A DNA stretch of 64,000 nucleotides, taken from assembly GCF_028471905.1 (NCBI RefSeq), contig NZ_CP116902.1:5001-69000 (forward strand), read 5' to 3'. The position numbers and the translations under genes were made by a program. Position 1 is the first letter of the stretch; every line of letters starts with the position of its first letter. Origin of the DNA: Aneurinibacillus uraniidurans. GTDB taxonomy: Bacteria > Bacillota > Bacilli > Aneurinibacillales > Aneurinibacillaceae. Below the pieces are notes generated by a model. The model had not been told where the DNA came from. It searched no databases and worked only from the letters and a program-made list of their open reading frames with translations. Shown piece after piece: positions 30,617-40,633 of this stretch.

Positions 30617-31252
30617 ATGTTACTTGAACGAATCGCGTCATGGAAGAAGAAAGAGTTTGCGGATGACGCGTTACAAAATGAACCTGGCTATTTCGTATAC
30701 CGACTCGCAACAGGTGCCGCTACAAGTGCTCTGTTGACAGTTGCATGCGGACAGATGCTTATAATGGCTTGGCCTTATATAACGGATGCACCAAAACCGG
30801 ATAAACAAGCTGTCTATACAGACCAGATCGCCAAGCCAGAAGAGAAAGTGGCATGGAGTGTACGAGAAAAGCCTTCGCATGGTGACGGGCACTTCCTTAT
30901 GCCGGCCCCGGGGCCGCTTAGCTCGCCGTTTGGTATGCGCTGGGGACGAATGCATCAAGGAATTGACATTGCAAGCCCAATTGGAACACCCGTTACAGCA
31001 GCTGATAATGGACGTATTACATTTGCAGGTGTGAAAACAGGATACGGCAATTGTATGATTATCGACCATGGTAATGGATACGAGACCGTATACGGACATC
31101 TAGATACGCTAGTTGCTTCAGAGGGGGATATCGTAGAAAAGAAGGAACTGGTCGCTTATTCTGGCAATACAGGACGCTCGACGGGACCCCACCTTCATTT
31201 TGAAATCAGAAAGCATGGGGAACCTATTGATCCCCGTCCATTTTTGCAGTAG
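30617..31252 (+). CDS. M23 family metallopeptidase
   Basis: 211 residues. One N-terminal hydrophobic anchor (ATGAATSALLTVACGQMLIMAW), a linker, then a lysostaphin-type zinc endopeptidase domain with HQGIDIASPIGTPV (first His and Asp ligands) and TGPHLHFEIRKHG (HxH ligand). Likely acts on peptidoglycan cross-bridges outside the membrane. Of tandem ATGs at 30614 and 30617 the second has the better spacing (five bases) from AGGAGG. It precedes the walRK cell-wall operon. Confidence 0.9.
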   Translation: MLLERIASWKKKEFADDALQNEPGYFVYRLATGAATSALLTVACGQMLIMAWPYITDAPKPDKQAVYTDQIAKPEEKVAWSVREKPSHGDGHFLMPAPGPLSSPFGMRWGRMHQGIDIASPIGTPVTAADNGRITFAGVKTGYGNCMIIDHGNGYETVYGHLDTLVASEGDIVEKKELVAYSGNTGRSTGPHLHFEIRKHGEPIDPRPFLQ

Positions 31253-31264
31253 GATAAGCAGGAC

Positions 31265-31297
31265 AAAAAGCCGATGGAAGAGGAGCATCGGCTTTTT
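31265..31297 (+). terminator. Terminator after M23 gene
   Basis: AAAAAGCCGATG / CATCGGCTTTTT perfect 12-base stem. Confidence 0.9.
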
Positions 31298-31371
31298 CCT
31301 ATTCTTGCATGTACGAATAGAGCAGGAATTCATCTGTTAGGGTGGAAGAAAAGGAAGAGAGGTGGGAAAGA

Positions 31372-32091
31372 ATGAAACAGAAAGTATTAGTAGTAGATGA
31401 TGAACGTCCAATAGCAGACATTCTAAAGTTCACGTTGGAGAAAGAAGGATATGACGTACAGTGTGCGTATGATGGCTATGAGGCACTTGATGTTGCCAAT
31501 AAATATGAACCGGATATGATCCTGCTTGATATTATGCTGCCGGGCAAAGATGGAATCGAAGTCTGCCGCTTAATCCGACAGACTTCCGATGTTCCGATTA
31601 TTATGCTGACTGCCAAAGATAGTGAGTTAGACAAAGTGCTTGGACTTGAACTTGGAGCGGACGACTATGTAACTAAGCCGTTTAGCAGTCGGGAACTACT
31701 CGCTCGTATCAAGGCAAATTTGCGTCGGCATACGAAGGTTACCAAGCCAGAAGGAAGGGAAGAAGCAGATGAAGCAAGAATCTCAGTCGGTACATTGATT
31801 ATCGACATGAAATCATATACCGTAGAAAAACGCGGACAGCCCATTGAGACTACACACCGTGAATTTGTACTGCTGCATTATCTCGCTCAACATCTGGATC
31901 AAGTGCTGACACGTGATCACCTGCTTCAGGCTGTCTGGGGGTTTGATTATTTCGGTGATGCACGGACGGTGGACGTGACGATTCGGCGTCTCCGTGAAAA
32001 GATAGAGGATGATCCAAGTTCACCTCAATACATCATTACACGACGCAGCCTTGGCTATATGATGCGCAACCCGGTAGAGGATGTGCGATGA
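31372..32091 (+). CDS. walR: Response regulator WalR (YycF)
   Basis: Essential OmpR-family regulator of cell-wall metabolism. Receiver with acidic pocket DD (9-10), phospho-acceptor Asp53 in [11 protein letters not shown] and the VTKPF lysine; C-terminal winged helix ([23 protein letters not shown] without gaps in the fold). 239 residues. ATG at 31372 after GAGAGGTGGG. Stop overlaps walK by four bases. Confidence 0.96.
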   Translation: MKQKVLVVDDERPIADILKFTLEKEGYDVQCAYDGYEALDVANKYEPDMILLDIMLPGKDGIEVCRLIRQTSDVPIIMLTAKDSELDKVLGLELGADDYVTKPFSSRELLARIKANLRRHTKVTKPEGREEADEARISVGTLIIDMKSYTVEKRGQPIETTHREFVLLHYLAQHLDQVLTRDHLLQAVWGFDYFGDARTVDVTIRRLREKIEDDPSSPQYIITRRSLGYMMRNPVEDVR

Positions 32092-33902
32092 AGCGGGTTG
32101 GTTTTTTTCAGACGGTACAGTGGAAGGTCGTCATTTTGTATTTGCTGCTTATTTTGATTGCCATGCAGGTGATCGGTGCGTACTTCATTCGCACAGCTGA
32201 ATCGTACTATGTGAACAACTTTACTGAAACATTAAATACACAGGCCAATCTGCTTGCAATGAATATTGAAAAATATCTTGAGGGAGATACAGTGCCCAGA
32301 GAAGATGTGGACAACTTGATCCGTAATCTGTTCGTGCTGCGCAATGCGGACGTACAGTTACTTGATCAGAACGGGATTGTACTGACGACAACAGAAGAAA
32401 ATAAATCAGTCATTGGGCAGAAAAATACACGGGCTGAAGTGAATATGGCATTGCTTGGCACACGAAGTGAATCTGTACAGTATAATCCAGAGACTCACCA
32501 GCGTGTCAAAGTGCTTGCGTTTCCGATTAAAAAAGGAGCACGGATTCTCGGAGCTCTTTATCTGGTTGCTTCCATGGAAGAGATGTATCAAACGATGAAC
32601 CAGATTAACAAAATCCTGGCGACCGGAACGGGAATAGCCCTCCTGCTTACCGCTGCGCTCGGCATTGTGCTCGCCCGAACCATTACAACACCTGTTAAAG
32701 AAATTACCAGGCAGGCGACCGCAATGGCGAACGGAGATTTTAATGGAAGTGTCCGCGTGTATTCCGAGGACGAGATTGGGCAGCTTGGTGAGACATTCAA
32801 TTTACTTACCAGTCGTCTTAGGCGAGCCATTTCTCAGAACGAAGCAGAGAAAGAAAAGCTTGCCTCTATTCTTACACATATGAGCGACGGAGTAATCGCG
32901 ACAGACGGGGATTATAACATTATGTTGATCAATCGTCCTGCCCAGCGTCTGCTTGGTGTTGACTATGAGGAAACGATTGGGCGCAGTCTGTATGAGGTAC
33001 TTTCGATTCCAGAGGATCAGGAAGAAGGCGATGCCTTTTTTCAACCGGCAGCTCCAGTCATTGTGGATATGAACGTCGAAGGGGAAGAACGACTCATTCG
33101 TTTTAGTTTTAATATGCTGACAAGCCATGAAGCAGAGCAGAAGCCGGGCATTATCGCGGTGCTTCAGGATGTAACAGAACAGGAGGAGCTAGAGCGTGTT
33201 CGGCAAGAGTTTGTAGCGAATGTATCACATGAGCTGCGAACACCGCTTACAACGCTTAAGAGTTACCTAGAGGCATTGGAGGAAGGTGCCATGCATGACC
33301 CGGCCATTGCCGGGAAATTCCTTCAGGTATTGCTTAGTGAGACAGACAGGATGACGCGCCTTGTGCATGATCTCTTGCAGCTTTCCCGATACGATGCCCG
33401 GCAGCAATTGCTTGATATGCGTCCGATTGACGTAGCGCAACTGCTATGGGATGTACGGGAGAGGTTTCGGATTCCAATTCAACAGGAACGAATTGACTTG
33501 AACCTGGAGTTGTCTGATCAAGGTCTCCCCCTTGTCCGTGCTGATCGTGACGCGGTCATTCAAGTTCTGGATAATTTGTTATCGAATGCGATGAAATACT
33601 CGAATGAAAACACAACGGTTACGGTGCGTGCTGCACAGGAAGGGAACCTGGTGCGGATTGAGGTAGAGGATGAAGGCGTTGGGATTCGGCAGCGTGATCT
33701 AAAACGTATTTTTGAACGGTTCTATCGTGTAGACAAGGCACGCAGCCGCAGCATGGGCGGAACGGGACTCGGGCTGTCCATTGCCCGGCAAATCGTACTG
33801 GCGCATGGCGGGACGATCGAGATGACAAGTGAATGGCAGAAAGGAACAAAAGTAAGCTTCACGCTTCCAATCGAGGAGGATAGGGAACATGAAGCAACTT
33901 GA
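32088..33902 (+). CDS. walK: Sensor histidine kinase WalK (YycG)
   Basis: 604 residues: TM1 (about 13-34), extracellular Cache-like domain, TM2 (about 178-197), HAMP, PAS (about 258-370), HisKA with phospho-acceptor His381 in [13 protein letters not shown], and HATPase ([23 protein letters not shown]). Phosphorylates WalR. First gene overlap with walR and 14-base overlap with walH indicate one tightly coupled operon. Confidence 0.96.
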   Translation: MKRVGFFQTVQWKVVILYLLLILIAMQVIGAYFIRTAESYYVNNFTETLNTQANLLAMNIEKYLEGDTVPREDVDNLIRNLFVLRNADVQLLDQNGIVLTTTEENKSVIGQKNTRAEVNMALLGTRSESVQYNPETHQRVKVLAFPIKKGARILGALYLVASMEEMYQTMNQINKILATGTGIALLLTAALGIVLARTITTPVKEITRQATAMANGDFNGSVRVYSEDEIGQLGETFNLLTSRLRRAISQNEAEKEKLASILTHMSDGVIATDGDYNIMLINRPAQRLLGVDYEETIGRSLYEVLSIPEDQEEGDAFFQPAAPVIVDMNVEGEERLIRFSFNMLTSHEAEQKPGIIAVLQDVTEQEELERVRQEFVANVSHELRTPLTTLKSYLEALEEGAMHDPAIAGKFLQVLLSETDRMTRLVHDLLQLSRYDARQQLLDMRPIDVAQLLWDVRERFRIPIQQERIDLNLELSDQGLPLVRADRDAVIQVLDNLLSNAMKYSNENTTVTVRAAQEGNLVRIEVEDEGVGIRQRDLKRIFERFYRVDKARSRSMGGTGLGLSIARQIVLAHGGTIEMTSEWQKGTKVSFTLPIEEDREHEAT

Positions 33903-35253
33903 GCAGATCAAAACGGTTGTACTGGTCGTGTTGATCATTATAAGCCTTCTATTGTCGGGAGTCTTGTGGAATACGATGCCGCATCTCGATAGTTTAAGTT
34001 CAGCCAACTATGTAGCTCCCCAGCCATTCGGACGTACGTATGAAGCGGAAGCGCTTGTACAACCTGCTTATGCGCGTGTTCATACAGGGGACGGCAGGCA
34101 TTTTCAGGCACGCACAGATACGAACTTGTATAAGAAACTTGTGGCAAACATGAAGCAATGGAACGTGTATTCGTTTACTCCGATGTCCTGGAATAAGGAA
34201 GATTGGGAGAGCATCGAGGGGAAAAAGCGTGGGATTGAACTTGTCTACAGTGGCGATGTGCTTGAAGATACGTTAGGAGAACGGTTGACGATTCGGGGAC
34301 AGGCTATTAGCGGAATCCTGTCTGCTAACCGAATCTGGTTGTATAGTAATAAAGAGGATGGAACCGTGCAGGCGTTGTTTATCTCAGATAGTCGGCAGCG
34401 TATCACCAAGGCGCGTACATCGCTTACACCAGCAGAGTTAGAAGCATATTTGCAACCGTCTCTGTTGGCTTCTCTCACTGAGCAAATCGTATATCGTCCT
34501 TTTAACGAGAAAACCGGAAATCCGGCAGTGTATATGCCAAAAGAGCGTTTGAAGATGTATCGTTATCGCTATTTTTATCAGCCGATTACCGCCCAGAACA
34601 TGCTATCCTTTTTATTTACGGATGCAGGTCTGGCTCGGGAAGTAACGGAACGCGACGGAACACAAATCTATACGAATGGAAGTCAGACGGTCTCGATTCC
34701 TAAGCATCATAATTACTTATTGTATCGCAATCCAGTTCAGGTGCCAAAAGAAACGGGAGAGGACCATAACTTCAATGATTCTCTTCATGCAGCGGTATCG
34801 TTTATGAACAAGCATGGAGGATGGCCAGGAACGTATCAATTTGCGAGTGTGGATACCGCGTTGCCGGGCAAAAGCCGGGCAGCGGTATACCGATTCCGCC
34901 AACATGTTGGTCCTTATCCGCTTTATAGTGAAAATGATGGAGAAACGGTTGTGGTAATCGAGACAACGGACGATAGCATAGCGCAGGCACAGTATCCGAT
35001 GCGTCAGCTCGATACGTATTTTGAGCGGACTGCTACTCTGGTAATGAACGGCGGGGAAGTTGCCCGGCAATTAGAACGGAAAGGGATACCAAAGGATCAA
35101 GTCATCGGGATTGAACTGGCGATGTATGCGGGGAAACGCTATGACTTTATCGAGATGAATCCCGTATGGGTGGTTCAGCAAAAAAATAAGCCGCCCCTGT
35201 ACTTGCCGGCTGCTGTATCAGGTGGAAGAGGTGACGGTAATGGATTGGAGTAA
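33889..35253 (+). CDS. walH: Two-component system regulator WalH (YycH)
   Basis: 454-residue membrane-anchored protein with one N-terminal helix (TVVLVVLIIISLLLSGVLW) and a large extracellular part. YycH proteins act with YycI to restrain WalK. Sequence is poorly conserved, so the call rests on topology, length and position. Confidence 0.9.
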   Translation: MKQLEQIKTVVLVVLIIISLLLSGVLWNTMPHLDSLSSANYVAPQPFGRTYEAEALVQPAYARVHTGDGRHFQARTDTNLYKKLVANMKQWNVYSFTPMSWNKEDWESIEGKKRGIELVYSGDVLEDTLGERLTIRGQAISGILSANRIWLYSNKEDGTVQALFISDSRQRITKARTSLTPAELEAYLQPSLLASLTEQIVYRPFNEKTGNPAVYMPKERLKMYRYRYFYQPITAQNMLSFLFTDAGLAREVTERDGTQIYTNGSQTVSIPKHHNYLLYRNPVQVPKETGEDHNFNDSLHAAVSFMNKHGGWPGTYQFASVDTALPGKSRAAVYRFRQHVGPYPLYSENDGETVVVIETTDDSIAQAQYPMRQLDTYFERTATLVMNGGEVARQLERKGIPKDQVIGIELAMYAGKRYDFIEMNPVWVVQQKNKPPLYLPAAVSGGRGDGNGLE

Positions 35254-36019
35254 AGCCAAAACCATTCTGATTCTAACGTTTTTGCTTCTGGATTTGTTCC
35301 TTGGCTATCAAATCATTTATAGCTACAACCGTGACCGTGCAGGGATGCCGCAGGGGGAACTGATTCCTTCTAGTATGGAGGAATTACTACAGTCTCGTCA
35401 TATCAAATTGACAGTAGATATTCCATCTGGAACACCAGAAATGTATTACATGTACGTAAAGTTTACCGGATTTTCTGCGCATCTGGCACGGCTTACCGGA
35501 CAATCAGAAACGGAAAGCCAGGGAAATGGTGTGATTGTTACGTTTGATGGTCCGCTTCTCGTTCCTAATTCGGAGGATCGAGTGGATTTGCTGAAGGTTA
35601 TGGAACCGTATGTCCCTTTTGCACGTGAATATGTCTATGATACTCGTTCTAGTAGCGCGTACACGGCCCACTATGTCCAAACGTATCAGCGTTATCCGCT
35701 ATTCAGTGTGCCTATGGATATTAGAGTGAAAGGAAGCCGGGTATTCGGTTATAGCCAGACACATGTTCAGATTATTAGCCAGGGAAATGGTCGCCGGGTC
35801 ATCCCGGCACTAACAGCTGTTCGAACATTGCTTGATAATGGTTATATCCGATACGGGGAATCGATCTCTGATATTTCGATTGGTTATTACGGTCATATGT
35901 ATGATGCAGACATTCAAGTGCTTGCTCCTGTCTGGCGGATTGTTCACACGAATGGCATGCAATATGTAAATGGAATTACTGGGGCAATTGAACAAATTCA
36001 GGCACTTGAAAAAAAATGA
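35240..36019 (+). CDS. walI: Two-component system regulator WalI (YycI)
   Basis: 259 residues: N-terminal helix (TILILTFLLLDLFLGYQIIY) and an extracellular YycI domain. The ATG at 35240 has GAGGTGA five bases upstream and overlaps walH by 14 bases; a GTG at 35222 is less likely. Works with WalH on WalK. Confidence 0.9.
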   Translation: MDWSKAKTILILTFLLLDLFLGYQIIYSYNRDRAGMPQGELIPSSMEELLQSRHIKLTVDIPSGTPEMYYMYVKFTGFSAHLARLTGQSETESQGNGVIVTFDGPLLVPNSEDRVDLLKVMEPYVPFAREYVYDTRSSSAYTAHYVQTYQRYPLFSVPMDIRVKGSRVFGYSQTHVQIISQGNGRRVIPALTAVRTLLDNGYIRYGESISDISIGYYGHMYDADIQVLAPVWRIVHTNGMQYVNGITGAIEQIQALEKK

Positions 36020-36070
36020 AACATCCCTAATAATAATTGAGTATGAAAGAGGTAGGGAAGCGAGGAAGCT

Positions 36071-36868
36071 ATGAAATTCAGTGTATTAGCCAGTGGGAGT
36101 ACAGGGAATTCTTTTTATATTGAAGGAAAAAGTGGGAAAGTATTGGTCGATGCAGGCTTAAGCGGCAAGCAGGTTGAGAAATTGCTTACGGAAGTAGGAG
36201 CGGATGCGTCGGAGCTTGATGCCATTCTCATTACACATGAGCATTCTGACCATATTAAAGGAGTCGGAGTGCTGGCCCGTCGCTATCAGCTTCCGGTGTA
36301 TGCGAACACTAAAACATGGGAGCAGCTAGATCGCCAGCTAGGAACGCTTGCGGAAGATCAGCGCAAGCTTATGGAGGCGGGAGAGACGATTGATTTTGGC
36401 ACGATGAAAGTCGAATCATACGGTATATCACATGATGCGGCCGAGCCGATGGGATTTTGTTTTCATGAAGAAGATGCCAAAGTCAGCCTGACGACCGATC
36501 TTGGGTATGTCAGTCAGCGTATTAAAGACACGGTGCGTGGATCAGATGCTTACATTTTTGAAGCGAACCATGATGTTGAGATGCTGCGTATGGGAAGCTA
36601 CCCGTGGAACACGAAGCGCCGCATTTTGAGTGATGTGGGCCATTTGTCCAACGATACGGCAGGGGAAGCTCTGACTGAGATTTTGGAGGGAAAAGGAGAG
36701 ACGGTGTACTTGGCACATCTGAGCAAAGAAAACAACATGACGGAGTTGGCACGTCTGACTGTGAAAAACATTCTGGAGGAAAGCGGGTTTCATGATGGAA
36801 CTCATGTCCAGCTAAAAGACACATCCCCCATTCATCCTACTGCCATGCAGGAGATTATTCGTAAATAA
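36071..36868 (+). CDS. walJ: MBL-fold hydrolase WalJ (YycJ)
   Basis: 265-residue metallo-beta-lactamase-fold protein, FSVLASGSTGNSFYIEG and the metal motif ITHEHSDHIKGV, with later His/Asp ligands (SHD, TTDLGY, FEANHD, LAHLSKENN). YycJ has been described as a DNA 5'-3' exonuclease in some bacilli. ATG at 36071. Sits in the wal operon. Confidence 0.94.
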   Translation: MKFSVLASGSTGNSFYIEGKSGKVLVDAGLSGKQVEKLLTEVGADASELDAILITHEHSDHIKGVGVLARRYQLPVYANTKTWEQLDRQLGTLAEDQRKLMEAGETIDFGTMKVESYGISHDAAEPMGFCFHEEDAKVSLTTDLGYVSQRIKDTVRGSDAYIFEANHDVEMLRMGSYPWNTKRRILSDVGHLSNDTAGEALTEILEGKGETVYLAHLSKENNMTELARLTVKNILEESGFHDGTHVQLKDTSPIHPTAMQEIIRK

Positions 36869-36894
36869 GAGTACGTACAGAAAGGAGCAGTCAT

Positions 36895-38106
36895 ATGAGT
36901 TATTACGATGAGGAGCACAAAGATACACGGCGTACAGGCGGACGCGGTTCAATTTTTTTCACCGCGCTAATTTCTTCTATTATTGGCGGCCTGATCGTGT
37001 TAATGCTGGTACCGACATTGCTTAAGTCCGGTTATTTACCAGGTTGGGGTGCACAGTCACCAAATGGGGATAACACAGCAAATTTGCCAGGCCCAACAGC
37101 TAATTATTCAGTTAATGTAGATACGGCAGTTACGAAAGCTGTACAAAAAGTAGAAAATGCAGTTGTAGGTGTTATCAATATTCAAAGTACACAAAACTTT
37201 TTTGGACAAGTAAAAGAAGGAGAAGCGGGTACTGGTTCCGGTATCGTATTCCGTAAGGCCAATGGTAAGGCATATATTGTAACGAACAATCATGTGATTG
37301 AAGGGGCGCAGCGTGTACAAGTATCGCTGACTACAGGAGAGAAGTACATTGATGCCCGTGTTGTTGGACAGGATGCTTTAACCGACTTGGCAGTACTTGA
37401 AATTGATGGCTCTAAAGTAACACAAGTAGCAGAGTTCGGAAGTTCCTCTGCATTAAAAGTCGGGGAACCAGCAATTGCGATTGGAAATCCTCTTGGTTTG
37501 AAATTCTCTCGTACCGTTACAGAAGGGATTATTAGCTCGACTGAGCGTACGATGCCAGTTGATCTTAATGGAGATGGAGAACCAGACTACGAGACGAACG
37601 TACTACAGACAGATGCAGCAATTAACCCGGGTAACAGCGGGGGAGCGCTTGTGAATATTGCTGGACAGGTTATTGGGATTAACAGCTTGAAAATATCGAA
37701 AGCTGGTGTCGAGGGCTTAGGATTCGCGATTCCGATTGACGATGCGAGCAAAATCATTGATGATTTGATTAAATATCATACGGTACAGCGTCCGCAGTTG
37801 GGAATCATCCCGATTGATCTACAGGCAGTGCCTACCGACGCTTGGAAAGATCCACTTAAGCTTCCAGACTCAGTGAATAGTGGTGTTGTCGTGAAAGATA
37901 CACCGGCACTTCTTCCAGAAAACAAGGGCGGATTGAAGAAATACGATGTGATCGTAGCGATCGATGGTCAGAAGATCGAAAATCAGGCACAGCTCCGCAA
38001 ATATGTGTTTAAGAAAAATGTTGGAGATACAGTGAGAGTAACTGTCTATCGCGATGGTAAGCAGCAAACAGTAAATGTAGTGCTGTCTAAGCAGCAGAGT
38101 TCCTAG
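36895..38106 (+). CDS. htrC: HtrA-type serine protease (S1C family)
   Basis: 403 residues: membrane anchor (FFTALISSIIGGLIVLMLV, about 21-40), trypsin-like domain with the triad His (TNNHVIEGA), Asp (LTDLAVLEID) and Ser (NPGNSGGAL), then one PDZ domain. Quality control of extracytoplasmic proteins. Last gene of the wal operon, matching yyxA/htrC of B. subtilis. ATG at 36895 after AAAGGAG. Confidence 0.92.
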   Translation: MSYYDEEHKDTRRTGGRGSIFFTALISSIIGGLIVLMLVPTLLKSGYLPGWGAQSPNGDNTANLPGPTANYSVNVDTAVTKAVQKVENAVVGVINIQSTQNFFGQVKEGEAGTGSGIVFRKANGKAYIVTNNHVIEGAQRVQVSLTTGEKYIDARVVGQDALTDLAVLEIDGSKVTQVAEFGSSSALKVGEPAIAIGNPLGLKFSRTVTEGIISSTERTMPVDLNGDGEPDYETNVLQTDAAINPGNSGGALVNIAGQVIGINSLKISKAGVEGLGFAIPIDDASKIIDDLIKYHTVQRPQLGIIPIDLQAVPTDAWKDPLKLPDSVNSGVVVKDTPALLPENKGGLKKYDVIVAIDGQKIENQAQLRKYVFKKNVGDTVRVTVYRDGKQQTVNVVLSKQQSS

Positions 38107-38110
38107 GGAG

Positions 38111-38153
38111 AAACGAGTGCGAGCGCACACGCGTCTATTCGCACTCGTTTTTT
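38111..38153 (+). terminator. wal operon terminator
   Basis: AAACGAGTGCGA / TCGCACTCGTTT perfect 12-base stem with a 16-base loop and T run. Confidence 0.92.
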
Positions 38154-38220
38154 GTGCTGTCTGGGCGTATAGTTGACAGGAACATACGACATAATGAGGG
38201 TGAAAACAGGAGGAATGAAA

Positions 38221-38436
38221 ATGTTAAGCGCGGAAAAAAAGCAGTATCTTGAAGAAGGCGGCCAGAATTTTATTGTATGTGATGAAGAACATATGGAAGT
38301 AGCGCTTGATGAATTTGTAGATGAGTTTGAAGAAGCGCCGGATGTGGTATTGCTTGAGCAAGAAGTATTCCATTCCTGGAACAAACCTGTAAGCTGCCGG
38401 TACTGTGGACAAACACCGAAGTACTTACTTGTATAA
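38221..38436 (+). CDS. CxxH/CxxC family protein
   Basis: 71-residue acidic protein, MLSAEKKQYLEEGGQNF ... CDEEH ... CRYCGQTPKYLLV. The CDEEH and CRYC pairs fit the small CxxH/CxxC family found between htrA and rlmH in Bacilli; a zinc site is likely, function unknown. The ATG at 38221 is seven bases after AGGAGG; the ATG at 38215 is too close. Confidence 0.85.
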   Translation: MLSAEKKQYLEEGGQNFIVCDEEHMEVALDEFVDEFEEAPDVVLLEQEVFHSWNKPVSCRYCGQTPKYLLV

Positions 38437-38610
38437 ATTGGTTTCCCACAAAAGTAAACAAGATATAGAGAAAATGGTGCTGTGGATTGTTGATAACTTG
38501 TTGGTAAAACCCTGTGTATTACAAATTATTCTTGTTAACAACTGCATTCTTCTTGAAAAAATCCTGTAATACCAAGGATTTTTATTGGATAGTGAAACTT
38601 ATATATTCAC

Positions 38611-38650
38611 AAAATGAGGTTATCCACACCTGTGTATAACCTCATTTTTT
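38611..38650. repeat. Hairpin built from two opposed DnaA boxes
   Basis: 18-base arms, 38611-38628 and 38631-38648, with one mismatch. They contain a perfect DnaA box TTATCCACA (38620-38628) and an inverted near-box TGTGTATAA (38631-38639), followed by a T run. It could be a terminator, a DnaA-binding site or both. The rest of the 38437-38701 spacer shows no gene. Confidence 0.75.
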
Positions 38651-38701
38651 TCGGGGATAAGTATACGAAAGAGTTTGAAAAAAGTGAAAGGAAAATAAGT
38701 T

Positions 38702-39181
38702 ATGCACATTGCCATTATATCGGTTGGTAAACTAAAAGAGAAATATTTGAAGCTGGGGATTGAGGAATATGCGAAGCGGTTGTCTGCGTATGCGAAGATT
38801 GATTTGGTAGAAGTGGCGGATGAGAAAGCACCGGAGAATCTGAGTGTGGCGGATATGGAGCGTGTAAAGCAGAAGGAAGGCGAGCGGATTCTGGCTGCGC
38901 TGAAGTCAGATCAGCATGTGGTAGCACTGGCGATTGACGGGGAGATGTGGTCGTCGGAGAAGCTGGCACAGAAGCTAGATCAGTGGGCGACATATGGGAA
39001 GAGTTCGGTTGCGTTTGTGATCGGTGGCTCGCTCGGGTTGTCAGATGCGGTGATGAAGCGAGCGGATGAGAAGCTGTCGTTTTCGAAGATGACGTTTCCT
39101 CATCAACTGATGCGGATGATTTTGCTGGAGCAGGTGTATCGAGGGTTTCGGATTAATCGGAATGAACCTTATCACAAATGA
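38702..39181 (+). CDS. rlmH: 23S rRNA (pseudouridine(1915)-N(3))-methyltransferase RlmH
   Basis: 159-residue SPOUT methyltransferase ([48 protein letters not shown]). Modifies helix 69 of 23S rRNA. ATG at 38702. In staphylococci this gene (orfX) carries the SCC attachment site in its last codons; here conserved synteny stops exactly at its stop codon. Confidence 0.97.
   Translation: MHIAIISVGKLKEKYLKLGIEEYAKRLSAYAKIDLVEVADEKAPENLSVADMERVKQKEGERILAALKSDQHVVALAIDGEMWSSEKLAQKLDQWATYGKSSVAFVIGGSLGLSDAVMKRADEKLSFSKMTFPHQLMRMILLEQVYRGFRINRNEPYHK
39162..39181 (+). other. SCC-type attachment-site copy 1 (rlmH 3' end)
   Basis: ATGAACCTTATCACAAATGA covers the last codons of rlmH. The core TATCAnAAATGA is like that of the staphylococcal SCC site (TATCATAAATGA). 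A second copy matching at 18 of 20 positions lies at 42257-42276 in the same orientation. Confidence 0.7.
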
Positions 39182-39194
39182 CACAAATAAAAGA

Positions 39195-39222
39195 TCGCAA
39201 GACCTCCTAGGAGGTCTTGCGA
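39195..39222. repeat. Perfect 28-base palindrome
   Basis: Arms TCGCAAGACCTCCT / AGGAGGTCTTGCGA with no loop, 13 bases after the rlmH stop. No T run on the plus strand; a weak TCTTTTATTT on the minus strand. Confidence 0.9.
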
Positions 39223-39271
39223 CAATAGTCAAAAATGCGAGACTATCTGTACTAGTTCTGGTTTGTTACTA

Positions 39272-39508
39272 AGTTTTGCTGCTGTAAGGTACTTGTCCAT
39301 CTTGACGCAGCTATTCCAAGATGATTGGTTTAACGGATTCAATTACTGGTTTCGGCTTTGGTTTGGAAAGCTTGTATACAGGAACTTTTGTTGTTGTTAA
39401 GGCTTTACGTATGACTTGCCGAGAATATCCTGTCTCTCTAGAAATTTGACGAATCGACTTTCCAAGAAAGAAGCAATTCAGCCATCCCAAGGATACAAGG
39501 TCAACCAA
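39272..39508 (-). pseudogene. IS21-family transposase (IstA) N-terminal remnant
   Basis: A helix-turn-helix segment, GKSIRQISRETGYSRQVIRKAL, typical of the IstA N-terminus. An in-frame TAG (39311-39313) follows, then a short further in-frame run (LRQDGQVPY) to another stop at 39269. The catalytic DDE domain and istB are absent. The residues before GKSIRQ (VSLGWLNCFFL) look altered from the normal helix. Confidence 0.6.
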
Positions 39509-39511
39509 TGA

Positions 39512-39826
39512 TTAGGATTGTGCCTTATTTGTTTGAACATAAAATAATTTTTGAAGCTTTAAAACACAAAATTTTATTGAGCGTTTTACATAGAGCGAAC
39601 ACTTTATTAGAAGGAAAGAAACAACAAGTGATAATGGAATACTTAAAGAGACAGGGAGATCAATGCCATGCCAAATACTCATTTTGATTTGTTCAAAACC
39701 GAGAGTTCGCAATATACCAGCAAGTAGTGAGATTAACGCACTCAATACTAACCCTGCGTACAGGACGGATAGGACAGGGATTGTTAGCGAGATCAAAAAA
39801 GTGCAAATCATTTTTTTTATTTTCAT
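39512..39826 (-). CDS. Small membrane protein, unrecognised
   Basis: 104 residues with two to three hydrophobic segments (MICTFLISLTIPVLSVLYAGLVLSAL split by polar residues; LPVSLSIPLSLVVSFLLI) and a basic C-terminal tail (KRSIKFCVLKLQKLF). The ATG at 39826 overlaps the stop of the upstream gene (TAATG), so translation is coupled to the bactofilin-like protein. I do not recognise a family. Confidence 0.6.
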   Translation of the reverse strand: MKIKKMICTFLISLTIPVLSVLYAGLVLSALISLLAGILRTLGFEQIKMSIWHGIDLPVSLSIPLSLVVSFLLIKCSLYVKRSIKFCVLKLQKLFYVQTNKAQS

Positions 39827-40491
39827 TACTGTTCATTCCTTAGGATATGTTGGACTTTAGCGCCTGGAGAGATTGAATAGTTTTCTTTATAATAAAGCGT
39901 TTGTATCGTGCAATTTTTGCCGATTACCGCAACATCTGCCTCAACAATCTCCGCATCTGTATTTATAAGATGTAAGTTGTTTCCTTTTATATATTGGCAA
40001 ATCAGCTTTTTCTTTGATAAAGAAAAAGATTTCCAATCCTTTTCTACATATGCTTCATCTGTAATAAGTCGTTCGATCTTACTTTTACCTGACAATTTTA
40101 GATGAAAGTGTTTTGTATGCATTTCTTTCGCCTGAACAATGCCGATTGATTCAAATTGTTCCGCCTGAAGAAGCTGATTGATTGTCAGCTTTCCCGAACT
40201 GATCACCTTTGTTGTTTGTCCATTATTTATTTTTAAATTCCCTGCATTCACAATCTCTTTAACCGCACAATTGCCTTTAATGACACATGATCCTGAGTTT
40301 TTTAGTACGTCTGCCTCAACATGAGAATGAAAAGAGCTGTAGCCATGAGAATAGATTTCTTTTAAGTGGACTTCTTGAAGTAAAGAAACAGAACCACGAA
40401 TTTTTAATAATTCACATTCTGATGCCAAGTCTTTGATATTGCCACTTGAAAGGGTAATACTATGTAGTTTCTTACTTTGAATATTAGTCAC
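39826..40491 (-). CDS. Bactofilin-like (polymer-forming cytoskeletal) protein
   Basis: 221 residues with short repeated beta-strand units (GSVSLLQEVHLKEIYS, GSCVIKGNCAVKEIVNAG, NLKINNGQTTKVISSG, KLTINQLLQAEQFESIG) as expected for a right-handed beta-helix of the bactofilin type; no membrane segment. GTG start at 40491. Family call is by pattern, and the C-terminal third is less regular. Coupled to the membrane protein downstream, which could anchor it. Confidence 0.6.
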   Translation of the reverse strand: MTNIQSKKLHSITLSSGNIKDLASECELLKIRGSVSLLQEVHLKEIYSHGYSSFHSHVEADVLKNSGSCVIKGNCAVKEIVNAGNLKINNGQTTKVISSGKLTINQLLQAEQFESIGIVQAKEMHTKHFHLKLSGKSKIERLITDEAYVEKDWKSFSLSKKKLICQYIKGNNLHLINTDAEIVEADVAVIGKNCTIQTLYYKENYSISPGAKVQHILRNEQ

Positions 40492-40633
40492 TCATAGACA
40501 CCACCAAAATTACTTTAATAATTAAAATATATATTGATTAAAATATAATCACTGCTATTTGTCAAGGACAAAAGTCTGTGTCACCATAATCTCTGGAAGC
40601 AACTTAGCAAGGCCTTTACGCTTAAGCAATAAA

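Noticed and set aside
38173-38195. TTGACA ... CATAAT promoter before the CxxH/CxxC gene
   Set aside because: The spacer is only 11 bases, too short for a housekeeping promoter.
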